From NCBI RefSeq assembly GCF_040939455.1, contig NC_134136.1, positions 72,162,501-72,226,500 of the forward strand: DNA of 64,000 bases, read 5' to 3'. The notes under the pieces are model-generated. The model was not told the origin of the DNA, made no database searches, and saw nothing but the letters and a program-made list of their open reading frames with translations. Positions within the stretch are counted from its first letter, which is position 1. Each line of letters starts with the position of its first letter. Source of the stretch: Microcebus murinus (lineage: Eukaryota; Chordata; Mammalia; Primates; Cheirogaleidae). This document shows positions 50,213 through 62,219 of the stretch, one piece after another. Position numbers and translations under genes: made by a program.

Positions 50213-50660
50213 TATTAGTTTCCTGTGCCTGCTGTAACAAATTACCACAAAATTGGTGGGTTAAAACAACAGAAATTTATTTTTTCGAAGTTTTGGAGGC
50301 CAGAAATCTGAAATCAGTATCATTGGAGTGAAATCAAAGCATCATCAGGAACATACCCCCTTGGGAGGATCTAATAGACAATGTGTTTCTTGTCTCTTCC
50401 AGCTTTTGGTGGCTTCTGGTATTCCTTGGTTTACAGACACATCATTCTGATTTTGGTCTTCATGGTCACATCTCCTTCTCCTCTTCTGTCTATCATAAAA
50501 TATCCCTCTGCCTCTCTCTTATACATATGTTTGCATTTAGGACCTGCATGAATAATCCAGAATGATCTTCCCATCTCAAGATCCTTTATTTAATCACATT
50601 TGCAAAGTTTCAGTTATGGGAACAGAAGCAGGTAAAAAGTTCCTGGGGTCAATGGACCAC
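50213..50660 (-). mobile_element. MLT1-type MaLR LTR, antisense
   Basis: It starts 'tgtattagtttcctgtgcct', then 'caaattaccacaaaattggt' and 'tggaggccagaaatctgaaa', and later 'gtcacatctccttctcctct' and 'atcacatttgcaaagtttca'. This is the reverse of an MLT1 LTR. Confidence 0.85.
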
Positions 50661-50867
50661 TAGAGATGAAAAATATATATTTCAAAGTAGTTAAGAAAGA
50701 TGATTCTATCTTTTATCTCAACCCTCTAGAATCCTTCTTACACCTGTTCTCAGCCTCTACCCTGTTGTATCCTATGTTCTGGGACCTGTATAAATGTCTC
50801 AATAGTTTATATCTAGAGATATCATCATGTCCACTACTTTACTGTAGGAAGATTTTGGTTAGTTATT

Positions 50868-51205
50868 ATTATAGGTTGAATTATGCTCTGTTCCAAAAAA
50901 AAATTATGTTGAAGTACTAATCCCCAATACCTCAGATTGTGACCTTAAAAATAGAGGTAAGATAATGTGAAGACACAGGGACAATGTCATCTCCAAGCCA
51001 AATAATGGCAAAGATCACCATCAAACCATGAGAAGCTAGAATAGAGGCATGGAACAAATTCTCCCTCACAGCTCTAGAAGGAACTAACCTTGCTGACACC
51101 TTAATCTTGGACTTTCAACCTCCAGAACTTGGAGACAAGACATTTCTGTTGTTCAAACCACCCGTCTTGTGGTAATCTGTTGTGGCAGTTTGCAAACTAA
51201 CACAG
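50868..51205 (+). mobile_element. MLT1-type MaLR LTR, sense
   Basis: 'ataggttgaattatgctctg', 'ccttaatcttggactttcaa', 'tccagaacttggagacaaga' and 'caaaccacccgtcttgtggt' are in MLT1 order, in opposite orientation to the LTR at 50213-50660. Confidence 0.85.
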
Positions 51206-51224
51206 TTAAAATAGGTTTAATTTC

Positions 51225-51725
51225 TATAACAAATAGATCCCCAAATGTATCATAGTATAAGGAGAATAGTAGTTTATTATTCATTCACATAACAGTAGAA
51301 GGTAGGTATTTCTTCTCTAAAGATGTCTCTCTTGAACATGCTGTTTCATGGTCTCAAAGACTTTTGTCCTCTAACTTTCCCATCACTGAGCTTCATCATC
51401 ATCATCATCACAGCTTAAAAAAAAAAAAAGGAGAAATAACATGGAGAGGGGAAAGCCCACTTCCTAAATATGTTGGCTTTAAAATTTCATACATCATTTC
51501 TGCACACATCCAAACAGTGAGAACTCAGTCACATGGCTACATTCAATGGAAAGAGAGGCTAGGAATTGTGGTTTATCTGTGTGTGAAGAATGAAGAGACA
51601 AATTTGTGTGAAAAGTTAGCAGTTTCTACTGCATGTTACTTCAAGAAATTGACACATTATGGTTCAAATAAATTTCTGGGCTGGCCTCAGAAACTCATTC
51701 CCATAGTTATCCTTTTTAAAAAATA
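51225..51725. other. Unassigned, possible old repeat
   Basis: It resembles old LTR or DNA repeats ('gtgagaactcagtcacatgg'), but I cannot name one. A short CAT run lies at about 51390-51408. Confidence 0.3.
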
Positions 51726-51817
51726 AGACTGATATCCAGAAACTGAAAGAAAAAAAAAAAAAAAAAACTTCAAAAGTCTTCTCCCCAAAAAAACTGTTCT
51801 TCAAGATTTTAGCTGGA

Positions 51818-53045
51818 TGTGGGGCAAGATGGTAGACTAGAAGCAGCCTGCATATGACTATTGCAAGAAGAGGATGAAAGTTGCAAGTAGTTATTCAACT
51901 ATTGATGGATCATCTTAGAGAAAACACTGAATCATCAGAGAAGTGACTGGAGACACCCAAACTGAAGAAGAGTGACACTGGGTGAACTTCTCAGCAAAAT
52001 CAGAAGGTATATGGGTAAGGGTCAGAGGAGAGAACCCCAGGGTACCACACTCCCCTGTGGACAATGCAACCTCAGCTGCAAGGGCCCCCCCAACACAGAA
52101 TGTCTCCAGACTAATCAGTGAATTGCTTTGAGTCTGTGCAGTAGCACTACACCAGAAAGTGGGAATAGCAGGGTCCTACTGGCCCCTGATCCTGAGTCAC
52201 TGAAACTGATGCTATTCTGAGCTCTCAGGCCAGAGCACCTATTCTACACAGAGGTCAGCTCCATTGCAGCTGCCTCCTCACAGCCCTTGCTGGCCCTATC
52301 ACTGGGGGATCGAAGCAGAGCAGGTGCCCACGGCCCCTAGCACCTGCTGCTACCATCTGAAAATGCCACTGCTGCTGCCACATGAATAGCACCTCAGCAG
52401 CAGTCCTGGATGGAGTGAAAGCTCCAGTTGCCATGGCTCACCTGAGGCACATTGTGCACCTTCGTGGCCCCACCAGCAGCAAGTAGCCAAGCTGCCAAGA
52501 GCCTGCCCCCACACACGGTTACAGCCTGACTCCGTGGAGATGGAAATGCCCAGCCCCCCCCCCCCCAACAAGCTTACAAAGTGGACTGGGACCAAGCCAT
52601 CACTCCACAATAATATCCACAAGCACTGCCTTGGACTGTGACAACCAAAGGGGAATAGGACAATGTAGAAGAACAACTGCATTACAGGCTTTCAGTGCAT
52701 CTGCCCCTCTAGTTCTGGGTTAATCTTATGGACTAGGACACAAATGGTCCATCAAATAATGTCTCCTTCTTTTCACTAAGAAGGAGAGTTCCTAGAAGAG
52801 AAGAACAGCTGCACCCTAAACTCTGGCAACACGAATAAACAAGCTGTTTAAACACACCTGAAGGATCACAATAGGTCTCCAGCAATCTAAAGGAAACTGT
52901 TGAATATCAGATATGTAATTCAGAATGTAAATGCCAAATAAGATGACTGGGATTGATGAGAAAGTTGAAAACCATGACAAATAACCCCCCCCCAAAAAAA
53001 ATCAGGACATGAATTAAGAACTTTCAAAAGACAGATAAGATTTAA
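51818..53045 (+). mobile_element. Old L1 5' UTR and ORF1 start, sense
   Basis: It begins 'gtggggcaagatggtagact', typical of an L1 5' end, followed by a GC-richer 5' UTR (to about 52700) and an A-rich ORF1-like region with 'tcagatatgtaattcagaat' near 52905. It stops before ORF2. No frame survives. Confidence 0.6.
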
Positions 53046-53057
53046 AAATTTATAACA

Positions 53058-53155
53058 AGAAAACTACAGACCAATATCCCTCATGAATACAGATGCTATA
53101 ATTGTCAACAAGATCTTGGCAAACCAAATCTAATGGCACATCAAAAAAATAATTC
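53058..53155 (+). mobile_element. L1 ORF2 scrap (RT), sense
   Basis: 'gaaaactacagaccaatatc' through 'catcaaaaaaataattcaag' is about 100 bp of ORF2 RT. It matches 28899-28990 of the inner L1 and directly precedes another L1 5' end. Confidence 0.8.
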
Positions 53156-54602
53156 AAGGAGAAAAAATGGTGGAGTAAACATAACACCCAGATTTCTGCT
53201 CCCAGAGAAAGAGGCATAGATCTTGGTCTCCTACATATGAGTGGATCTCTCCCATACAATAACAGTGTTGTGAATTGGCAGAGGTTCAGCGTGGGACTCT
53301 CAAAAATGGAAAAAGCAAGGTAAACTGGAGATAAGATTGTGTTCTCTGGAGAGTGCAAAACAAACAATAGGGCATAGAGCGTGGGAGGGCTCTGGTCCAC
53401 CGGGCCAGGGAGTGAACTGGGATCAGACCCACAGAAGAAGTTCTTGCTTCCCCATTGACCTCCACACCCACTCAGACAGGGACCTGCCTGAAGTTGGTGC
53501 AAAATCGCCACAGGAGTAGTGGATGCAGTAGAGAGCAGATGATACCAGAAAGCACCATGAACTCCCTGGAGCTATGTGTTATGAAGGCACCAAGTGGGGA
53601 GGAAACCAGTCTGAACTGCTAGGGGAGGCAGTTAGATAATAGATACCTTTCCTCTGGTAACCAGTGGGGCAGTACTACAGAGGTGTTCACTAAGTTGGAG
53701 ACTCTAAGCTGGGACCACCTTGGGCAAATAGGACCACTCAGGTTGGGTCAGTAAGAGTGAGAGCTATGGCTGAACAGGCGTGAGACGGTAGGAAGGCAGC
53801 ATAAAAGAGACAACAGGGTGTCCTGATGACCCAGCTCCCCAGTCCGGCACCTGCCATCTCCTGAACAGTCACCCCCCAGTGCTGGTACTCTGCAAGAGAG
53901 TGGGTGGTCACCCTTGTGGGGGTCCACAGCCCAGCCACTGTGGTGTGATATGGTGTGGAGGGCAGATCCCCTCCCCCAGCCCAGGGACTTTTCTGACAAA
54001 CACCGACCTTATACAATCTACGATCAACTAGCCAGGCCTGTCTTGATGGATGAACTCTGAATGCTAGTACTGAGGAGGCTAATGCCAACAGGAGTTACAG
54101 CCAATGGGGCACTGGGGTGCCGGGAAGACTGGGGTGCTACCACCTTGCCCTAGCCTGCATCTTTTGTGCCAAAAGTGGTAGGCTCCAACCCTGAAGGCAG
54201 GGTGAGACAAGAAAAGCCACTTTCATCCTAGTCTAGGGTGAATCCGCCAGGCCTTGGTACAGATCAATAGCTGACAGCCTAATGACTTTGCTATTTCAGA
54301 CTGGTTTTGATCACCCAGTTGATCGAAATGCTGGGGCTAGATCTCCTCTCCTGGTCAGCTGCCAACAGTCAGGGCCATGGTCAAGGAGCAAATCCCCTGC
54401 AAGTGGCCACCATGGGCTCCAAAAGTAAACCCTCCCATCAGGGGTAGCCTCCCAAGTGTGGTGGAAGAGCTCCTGCAAATGGCAGATCAAGAAACCATAG
54501 AAGTGAGGACTCCCAGGCTACCACCTTCATATACCACCCACAGAAATAGTGTATACACAGAGTCTGTTACTTATCCTACAAAAAAATCAATGGCTGATCC
54601 AG

Positions 54603-54794
54603 ATGGGGAGGACTCAGCAAAATAATGCTGGAACTATGAAGAATCAAATCAAAAACACTCCCCTAAAGAGATACACCAGCTCACAAAGAATGGATATTAA
54701 CCAAACCCAGAACATTAAAATGACAGAAGAAGAATTTCAAACATGTATTATAAGAAAGCTCAATGATATGCAAGGAAAAATGGATAAACAATAC

Positions 54795-54828
<34 letters not shown>

Positions 54829-55620
54829 TCCAGGACTTGGAAGAAAAAATCACTAAACAAATTGATATCTTAAAGAAAAATCAAACCAATCTCCTGGAAA
54901 TGAAGACATTATTCAGGGACCTATAAAACACAGTGGAAAGCCTAAAAAATAGGGTAGACCAAACAGAAGAAAGAATCTGAGAGATTGAAAATAACATCTT
55001 CAAATCAAATAAGTTAATCACAGAGATAGAGCAGAAAAATAAGAGACATAAGCAAAGCTTACAAGGATTGTGGGATTATATGAAGAAATATAACCCGAGG
55101 GTTTTATGGATTCCGGAAGGAGAGGAACAAAAAACGTAAGGGTTGGATAAGCTATTTGAAGACATAATTGAGGAAAATGTCCTCGGCCTTGCTAAAAAGC
55201 TAGATATTCAAGTACAAGAAGCTCAAAGGACTCCTGGGAGATACAATGCAAACAGGAAAGCACCACGACATGTAGTCATCAAACTGACCAAAATATCAAC
55301 AAAAGAGACCCTTCTACAAGCTGTAAGGAGAAAGAAGCAAGTTACATACTAAGGAAAGCTGATTTGAGTAATGCCAGACTTCTCAACTGAAACCTTACAA
55401 GCTAGGAGAGACTGGGGCCCCATTCTCACTCTTCTGAAACAGAATAATGCCAACCTAGAATCTTGTACCCTGAAAAACTAAGTTTTATGTATGAAGGAGA
55501 AATAAAGACATTGTCAGATAAGCAAAGACTGAGGGAATTCACCAATACAAGACCAGCTCTCCAAGAAGTATTCAAAACAGTGTTACACATGGATCAGCAT
55601 AATAAATACTCACAAAAGTA
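54603..55620 (+). pseudogene. L1 ORF1 relic with CA repeat
   Basis: The ATG at 54603 gives MGRTQQNNAGTMKNQ, clearly ORF1. A (CA)n tract at 54799-54827 puts a Thr-His run into the coiled coil. A Gln codon has become TAA at 54924. Later pieces include 'KLFEDIIEENVLGLAKKLD' (55143-55352), the C-terminal 'QARRDWGPILTLLKQN' region (about 55400) and further stops. It is dead, but its full length is recognisable. Confidence 0.85.
54799..54827. repeat. (CA)n microsatellite inside ORF1
   Basis: About 14 CA units lie within the coiled-coil part of the L1 ORF1 relic. Confidence 0.95.
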
Positions 55621-55969
55621 AAAACACTCAAAAGCTAAAGATTAAAGGCCTTATGTCACAATGGCTCAATAGAGGAAACAAAGCAACAAAGTTCAACCCA
55701 ACAGGATGAACAGAAATTTTCCCCAACTATCTGCATCAGCATCTAAGTGGACATACAGGAATAACATTTATTGGGTGTGGGGCAGGTGGGAGGGTGGAGG
55801 AGGGGATGGGCATATACATACATAATGAGCAAGATGCGCATAGTCTGAGGGATGGTGATGCTTGAAGGTCTGACTCGAGGGGGAAAGGGGGGGGCAAGGG
55901 CAATATATGTCATTTTAACATTTGTCCTCCCAGAATATGCTGAAATAACAAAAAAAAGAAAACCTGCTG

Positions 55970-57270
55970 CCCTCCACCTTAAGATGGAAAAACAGGAAAA
56001 GGGCCAGAAAGACCAACTAGCAAACCGTGCTGATTTTCAGACAGTCCCACAGGCAATATAATATTCAAAGAAATTAAACAACCAGAGGTTCATATATTAT
56101 TGGATTTGTGTTTGAAATGACTATGTTATGAAGTAGGTAAAAAAAAAATGACTGGATAATTAATGGAAAACAACTTGGGGAAAGTAAGTAACTTTGGAAT
56201 ATACTATCGATACCAATGTCATGTATCCTGTTTCAGGCTACAAAAAGGTGAAGGAACCGTCTTAAAAAATAGTAGAGTAGATGTTCTCCCTAGAGTCATA
56301 TGGCCTTTAACATGTAAAAGGGAGCAATTGAGATAAGGGGAAGTAATTCTGGCATCATATTCTTTCAGAGATGTTTTAAGAAAGTAAGCTCAAAAGTATA
56401 TGGACTTTTGGCCATTGCCATTTTAAGTCAGTGGAGTACTTCAAAGAGGATCAGGATCCCATGTCCAGCAAGTAAACGGACTCAGAGTTTCATGAATAAC
56501 TTTCAAGGCAAATTATTCATAGGACTAGTTTCTGGGCAACACTGGCAGATTGACTACAGGACCTCTAAAAAAGGGACTCATAAACGGCTTGGTTTTAGTA
56601 CTATTTACTTGCATTTAGGGTTTCAAATTTCATTTGCTCCTTGTGATGATTAGTCAAATAAAAATAAAACATTTACAAAAATAAAACATGTACAAAAATT
56701 ATGCAGACTGTTAATATTTTTATTCAGACCAGGGCCTACTGCATGATAAAAAAATATGGGGATGTTCAAATAACATGGATGATCAATGGATTTTTCACAT
56801 CCCATTCTAGTTGACTTCAGCTGGAATGGTAGAAAAGTAAAATTACTTCCTAAAAAAGAAAGTTATAAAAGCAACCATATCCTGGTATTAACAAGCAGTG
56901 GGAAAAAAAAATGTGCTCCCTGTTAGAGAATCAAATGAGAGACCACACCAAGAAGAAAAGCACTACAGCTTGAGACATATTCACAGGTAACCTACTGCTG
57001 CCACGATAATGATCCCCAGAACATAGTCAAGGGAGATACCTATCAGATAAAAGCAGAGAATGAAACAAATGAACTTAATTGCTATAAAGCCAAATGAGGG
57101 TCCTCAACTGTTATAAAGTCAAATGTTCCAAGTAACATTACAGATGTCCTCACCCAATATAACATGATGAAAATTTTCCTCAAGATGAAGTATTACTGGG
57201 ATGGACCTTATAATGGGAAAATTATCCCATCTCCTAGGGAAGTAGGCTACACAGAGTATGATATATCTCC
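55970..57270. other. No gene or named repeat recognised
   Basis: Small open frames at 56408-56653 and 57164-57400 have no domain signals. I cannot exclude an old processed pseudogene or an unknown repeat. Confidence 0.4.
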
Positions 57271-57275
57271 CTTTC

Positions 57276-57452
57276 CAGTGGTTCTCAATTCTAAGTGCAT
57301 GTTAGAAACACTTGAGAAGCGTTTTAAACACCTATTGGCAATCCATACCTCTAGAACAATTAAATCAGAATCTCTGGGTGTGGGGCTTCAGCATTATTAG
57401 TTTAAAAGCCCCCCAGGTGATTCTAATATTCAGTGAGTGCTGAGCCCCACTG
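57276..57452 (+). mobile_element. MER5A hAT-type DNA transposon
   Basis: 'cagtggttctcaattctaag', 'tcagaatctctgggtgtggg' and 'ccccaggtgattctaatatt' are diagnostic of MER5A. Confidence 0.88.
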
Positions 57453-57454
57453 TT

Positions 57455-58020
57455 AAGTCCTAGACTAGCTGCAGCCATTCTCTCAATTTGTAGGAGCATC
57501 CGCCTGGTTGCTCATGGAGAACACCTCACCTAAGTAAACTGATGGTTAAATGATATCATGTGTCACTAATAATTAGTTTTAAAAGCAATATTGTTTTCTA
57601 AGTTCTTAAAACCATTGTCTTAGGCATTACAAATGGATTGCTGGAGGATACTTTCCTGTTCTCTAAATCATGATGATTTAAAAAAATCCCGATTGACTCA
57701 TATGAACTAACTAGATGAAGTATTGGGAAATAACATTTGAACCTTTTATCAGTGGTTCCCAAGATCATCTGCAGGATAGATGATTTTCAAGGAAGTGCAA
57801 AACTCAGAAAGTTGTTATGCTCATGGTTATGGCTATGGACCTTGAAAAAAGGGACCCACCTAATGATTTATACAAATCACCACGTGTCATTCAATCATTT
57901 TATAAATTGGGATTAGGTTCAAATAAGCTAGCAATTCCCAAGACATGTTCATAGTACAGATGGCCAAACATGTGGTCTTTCCAACATTTGAAAATATCTA
58001 ATAAAAATGTATGCCAAAAA
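57455..58020. other. No feature recognised
   Basis: AT-rich, with no named repeat. Confidence 0.4.
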
Positions 58021-58029
58021 ATAAGAAAG

Positions 58030-58555
58030 TCAACATAAAAATTGAAATGTTCATAGCAGCATTATTTATAATAGCCAAAAAGTGAATGAATAAGCAAAAT
58101 GCCCACACAGTGATATATTATTCCAAAATCAAAAAGAATGTAGTACTGTTACATGCTACATCATGAAATACCCTGAAAACATTACACTAAGTGAAACAAG
58201 CCAGACACAAAAGGTCACATATTATATGATTCCACTTATATAAAATGTCCAGAGAAGCCAAATCCATACAAACAGAAAGCAGATTAGTGGTTGCTTAGGG
58301 CTGGGATGGGGAGCAAGGATTGACTTCAAATGGATGGAAGGAATCTTTTTTTTTTTTTTTCAGGGTATTATGAGGGTACAAACATTTTGGTTACATCTTA
58401 TGTCTGGAGTGGTACAAATATTCTAAAACTGCATTATGGGGATGGTTGTACAACTGTGTAAACTTACTAAAGGTTATTGGATTGTATAGTTAAAATGGGT
58501 GAATTTTATGGTACATAAATTATAGCTCAATAAAGCTATTGAAAAAATAAAATAA
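58030..58555 (+). mobile_element. Old L1 ORF2 end and 3' UTR, sense
   Basis: 'atgttcatagcagcattatt', 'tatgattccacttatataaa', 'ttagtggttgcttagggctg' and 'ttatagctcaataaagctat' are in old L1 order. A small antisense L1 tail interrupts it at about 58348-58405. Confidence 0.8.
58348..58405 (-). mobile_element. Ultra-short L1 tail insertion, antisense
   Basis: A T-run is followed by 'cagggtattatgagggtaca' and 'aacattttggttacatctta': only the last 40-45 bp of L1 plus its tail. Confidence 0.75.
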
Positions 58556-58559
58556 ATAA

Positions 58560-58940
58560 TATGTGATCATATAATGCTAATTAACATTATGAGCCATTGG
58601 AAGTTTCCAGGGACTTGTGCACTAAATGTGTCAGGTGGTAGTATTTCCTAACTGATATAGCAGATTAATATAAGGAAAATAGGACTATCTCCTTTATCTT
58701 GATTTAATGATGTATCACTGAAAAGTCTTCCCAGAAAACATACCTATACATACCGGTCCATACAGAAACTCAAGTAGGCTTGGGGCAGAAAATTAAAACT
58801 TTTCAATTTCACTGTATTGTAAAGATGACCAAACACCAATTTGAGATGTATTTATATGGTGGGAGACGACATGTATGAGTCTTTTCCCATGAAAACTGTG
58901 TTCCAAGGTAACCAAATTTTGAAATGACGCCCAATGACTT
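58560..58940. other. No feature recognised
   Basis: No named repeat or gene. Confidence 0.4.
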
Positions 58941-58944
58941 AAAT

Positions 58945-59312
58945 CTGTGAATCTGATGAGATATCACTCCCACAATTATATTACCTTACATGTCAAAAGG
59001 TCAAGGGCTTCTTAGGGCAGAGAGCTGACTCCTGACTGACAGCCAGCAAGGAAAAGGGAACCTTAGACCATAACTACAAGAAACTGGATTCTGCCAACAA
59101 CCCAAGTGACCTTGGAAGCAGATTCTTCCCCATAGCCTCCACATAACAGTCCACCTCACTCAATAGTGTGAGTTCAGCCATGCAAGCAGAGAATACAGTT
59201 GAGCTCACTTGAACTTCTGATTTACATAAATGTGATAAAATAAATGGGTGTTATTTTAAGCCACAAAGTGTGTGGTAATTTGTTATGCAACAGTAGAAAA
59301 CTATTAATAATA
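58945..59312 (+). mobile_element. MaLR-type LTR, sense, 5'-incomplete
   Basis: 'ctgactgacagccagcaagg', 'ggaagcagattcttccccat', 'tattttaagccacaaagtgt' and 'tgcaacagtagaaaactatt' follow a MaLR LTR. The start is uncertain. Confidence 0.65.
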
Positions 59313-59344
59313 CACCAAATAACTTCAATTGATTAGAAAAAGTT

Positions 59345-59800
59345 TTAACAAAGCTCAATAACATTTGTATCAATGCAAAAATGTCTAGCACCTAAAATGG
59401 TAAAATTCACAATGTCTGGAATCTACAAGAAAGGAATGTAAAAAGTAGAAAAATACAATGCCAAAATAGAAGAAAATTCAATCAATCAGCAGGAAACTAG
59501 AGCTAACCCATGCATTATTATCAACAGACATTAATAGTTAGTATAGCTATATTTTGCATGGTTAAAAAGCTAGAGGAAAGATTGAGCATATGAAGTGGAA
59601 ACATGGAAGACACAGAAAAGATCCAAATCAAATTTCTAAAACTAAAAATTTATCCAAAATAAAAGATACTCTGGATGAGATTGAAGGCTGATTAGATATT
59701 GCAGCAGAAATAATTTATCAACTTTACAACATAGCAATAGAAACCATAGTATATGAAATAGCCAAAACACTAAAAAAAAAAAAGAAAGAAAGAAAAAAGT
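59345..59800 (+). mobile_element. Old L1 ORF1 region, sense
   Basis: A-rich. 'ctctggatgagattgaaggc' (59669), 'attagatattgcagcagaaa' and 'catagcaatagaaaccatag' match the old mammalian L1 ORF1 coiled-coil layout. No open frame. Confidence 0.5.
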
Positions 59801-59890
59801 TTTACTTAAAAATGCATACAGCTAATATTGGAAAATGATCATATGTGATCCCCAATGAAATTATTAATTAGACGGGTTTTAGCTGGTATT

Positions 59891-60009
59891 AAAACCATTT
59901 ATTGAAACCTTAAAATCTGTACCCCCATAATATGCTGAAATAAAAAAAAAAAAGAGAGACAACTACAAGAATATATAAAAAAAAAAACCAAAAAAAAAAA
60001 AAAACCATT
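59891..60009 (+). mobile_element. 101-bp L1 tail insertion with perfect duplication
   Basis: 59900-60000 is inserted between two copies of 'aaaaccatt' (59891-59899 and 60001-60009). It holds the last 45 bp of L1 ('tctgtacccccataatatgc'), an A-run, about 23 bp of other sequence ('gagagacaactacaagaata') and a second A-rich run. The target TATT/AAAA matches the L1 endonuclease preference. Confidence 0.8.
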
Positions 60010-61105
60010 AAGTGGATGATGTTAGGAAATGAGACATTTGTGTGGTATCACGTAATAACACAAAGATCATATTCTGGCCACAAGTGGAGAAGCAATGGAG
60101 GAATCAGGCTTTTATCATGCATCCATTCTCAGTATGATTAACAGTGAAAGAGACAGATATCACATCTAACTATGTAACATAATATAAAAAATAGCACCAC
60201 CTATGTTCTCATGTTGGTAAATATATTCAGTTTGAGTTTAATTATAAATAATGGAGCAACAAACTAAATCACAACAAGATAATTAGAATTTAGAATGTGG
60301 GACATTCAACAGAACAAATGGCATGTACTTTTTAGCCAGTCAAAATGTTCTCACAAAATCAACAGTTGAAAATTAAACAAACAAACAGAAAACAGAAAAA
60401 ACAATTTCAAGGCAAACTTATGCAGCCTGAGGTCCTGGATTAGATCTTAGTTCACAATAACCTGTTACAAAGAACATGTTTGTGATAACTGAGGTTGGAT
60501 ACAATGTTTATCACTTAACAAATACCAAGTTCTGTAAATATTAAGTTCTAAGCGATCAGCTGCCTAATAATTTTGAAGCAATGTCTCGTGACTGTCCACA
60601 TGGTGGAGGTGCAGCCCTAGGCCAAAATCCTATGTGTAATCCTTTAGGCCCACCCCGTAGGTAATTATAAGCCTTTCCTTGGCAGAACTCATGGTAAAAA
60701 GCTGTCCTCCCCACACCACACTTGGTGCACAGTCTGGTGACAGTTACAGTAAAGGACTCAGGCCCACCATGCTCTTACGCATATCTTCATTCCTAGCTTA
60801 GGGAGCTTCATTAGAAGGCTTCCTTGTTAATGGGCCCCTGGCGGAGGCCTCTACTGAGACCATCTTATCAGGGAGAACTAAAGACATTTCTCTCCATCCT
60901 GACTGAGTATTCAGTACTTTTTCACTACTGGTCTTTCCTCTTCTACCTCCCTGCAGCCCACTGCATCCAAAACATGGCAGGAGCCTTTTGTTCAGGGCTC
61001 GATCTGCAATGAAATGATTCCACCCTTCTGCACTGATACATCTTACATTTCACTCAATGCCATTTCATGGAGAGAAATGGAATGCTGAGGGAGCTGGCAT
61101 ATGAG
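60010..61105. other. No gene or named repeat recognised
   Basis: 60560-61100 is less AT-rich and contains a 62-codon frame (60824-61012) without domain signals. Confidence 0.4.
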
Positions 61106-61109
61106 GGAT

Positions 61110-61540
61110 TGAACTGTGTCCTCCTAAAACTCATGTTAAAGTCCTGACCTGTACCTGAAAACGTGACCTTATTTGTAGATAGGGTTTTGAAAGAGATAAT
61201 GCAGTTACACTGAAGTCATTAGAGTAAGCCCTATTCTAATATCACTGATATCCTTGTAAAAAGGTGAAATTTGGACATACACACAGAAAGTCATGTGAAA
61301 ATGAAGACTGAGATCAGGGTAATGTGTCTATAAATCAAGGAATGCCAAAAATTGGCAGCAAACCATGAGAAGAGAGAAGTCTGGAACAGATAGATCTTTA
61401 CTCCACAGCCCTCAGAAAGATCCAATTCTGTTAACACCTTGATCTTGGACTCTGGCCTCCAGAACTGTGAGACAAAAAATTTCCGTGTTCAATCCACCCA
61501 GTTTGTGGTACTCCATTACAGCAGCCCTAGCAAATGAATA
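61110..61540 (+). mobile_element. MLT1-type MaLR LTR, sense
   Basis: 'gaactgtgtcctcctaaaac', 'ccttatttgtagatagggtt', 'aacaccttgatcttggactc' and 'ccacccagtttgtggtactc' are in MLT1 order. Confidence 0.88.
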
Positions 61541-61544
61541 AATG

Positions 61545-62085
61545 GTCTTTAAGGCCTCCTATTTATGCTATTGAAGAAAGTGAATCAAGGCTTGTGATTT
61601 TGACTTTGGTTTGCTGTTTTAATTGACCACCTTGACACTTGGCAGTTTAGCACTCTCCAGCTCAGCTCTTGAAATTCTTTTGCTTGTCTGACGGTAGGGT
61701 CCTGCCATCCCAGTATCATTGCATCTACAGGTAAGTTATATTACTGTAACACTTTAAAGGAGACATTACTGACACAATCTATCTCTTTTCTGGAATTTAA
61801 AACAATGAACCCTATCTCCAATGTCCAAGGGTAAAATAAATAAATAAATAAATAAAACAAGGAACCCCAATAATGCATTACTGACACTTCCACAGGGGAA
61901 ATCAAAGGCCCTGCATTTTCGTTCTTGCTTTACCATTGAACTACACTGTGACCTTGTACAATCTAATTAAATTATCCTCATTTTAAAAATAAATTACACA
62001 TAATTTTTGTCAGCTGTTTTTTCTATTCAACTTGTGTTATTGTGTATAAACTTACAACCCTGGGGAGTAAATATGGTGAGTGAGA
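61545..62085. other. No feature apart from (AAAT)n
   Basis: A short (AAAT)n lies at about 61833-61857. The rest is unassigned. Confidence 0.4.
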
Positions 62086-62089
62086 TGTT

Positions 62090-62215
62090 TTGATTTTATA
62101 GGCAAGGCCAATGAGACACAAGTTAGTTAACCTGCCCCAAACCACACAACTGTAATAGGTCTAGAATCCCAACCCAGGCCTTGATTATATGAAAACACAC
62201 TCTCCGGTTTCTTCC
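62090..62215 (-). mobile_element. MIR-type relic, antisense
   Basis: 'cctgccccaaaccacacaac' and 'gaatcccaacccaggccttg' match the antisense MIR core. Confidence 0.6.
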
Positions 62216-62219
62216 AGCT

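Larger units (their letters stand above)
53157..55965 (+). mobile_element. L1 with 5' UTR, ORF1 and 3' UTR but no ORF2
   Basis: It begins 'ggagaaaaaatggtggagta', the same kind of 5' end as the outer L1. It has about 1.45 kb of 5' UTR, a complete-length ORF1 relic, then 25-30 bp that match the start of ORF2 (ATG at 55707). At about 55733 it jumps to the 3' UTR ('agcatctaagtggacataca') and runs to 'agaatatgctgaaataac' and an A-tail. Roughly 3.8 kb of ORF2 are absent. This resembles 'half-L1' derivatives in layout, although a single copy cannot show that it was a mobile lineage. Confidence 0.8.

Noticed and set aside
52350..54088. Several 60-150 codon minus frames between 52350 and 54088
   Set aside because: They lie in GC-richer L1 5' UTRs and overlap one another in different frames.
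56200..56650. Processed pseudogene of a host gene
   Set aside because: Some wording looks mRNA-like, but I could not identify a parent protein, an A-tail or a target duplication.
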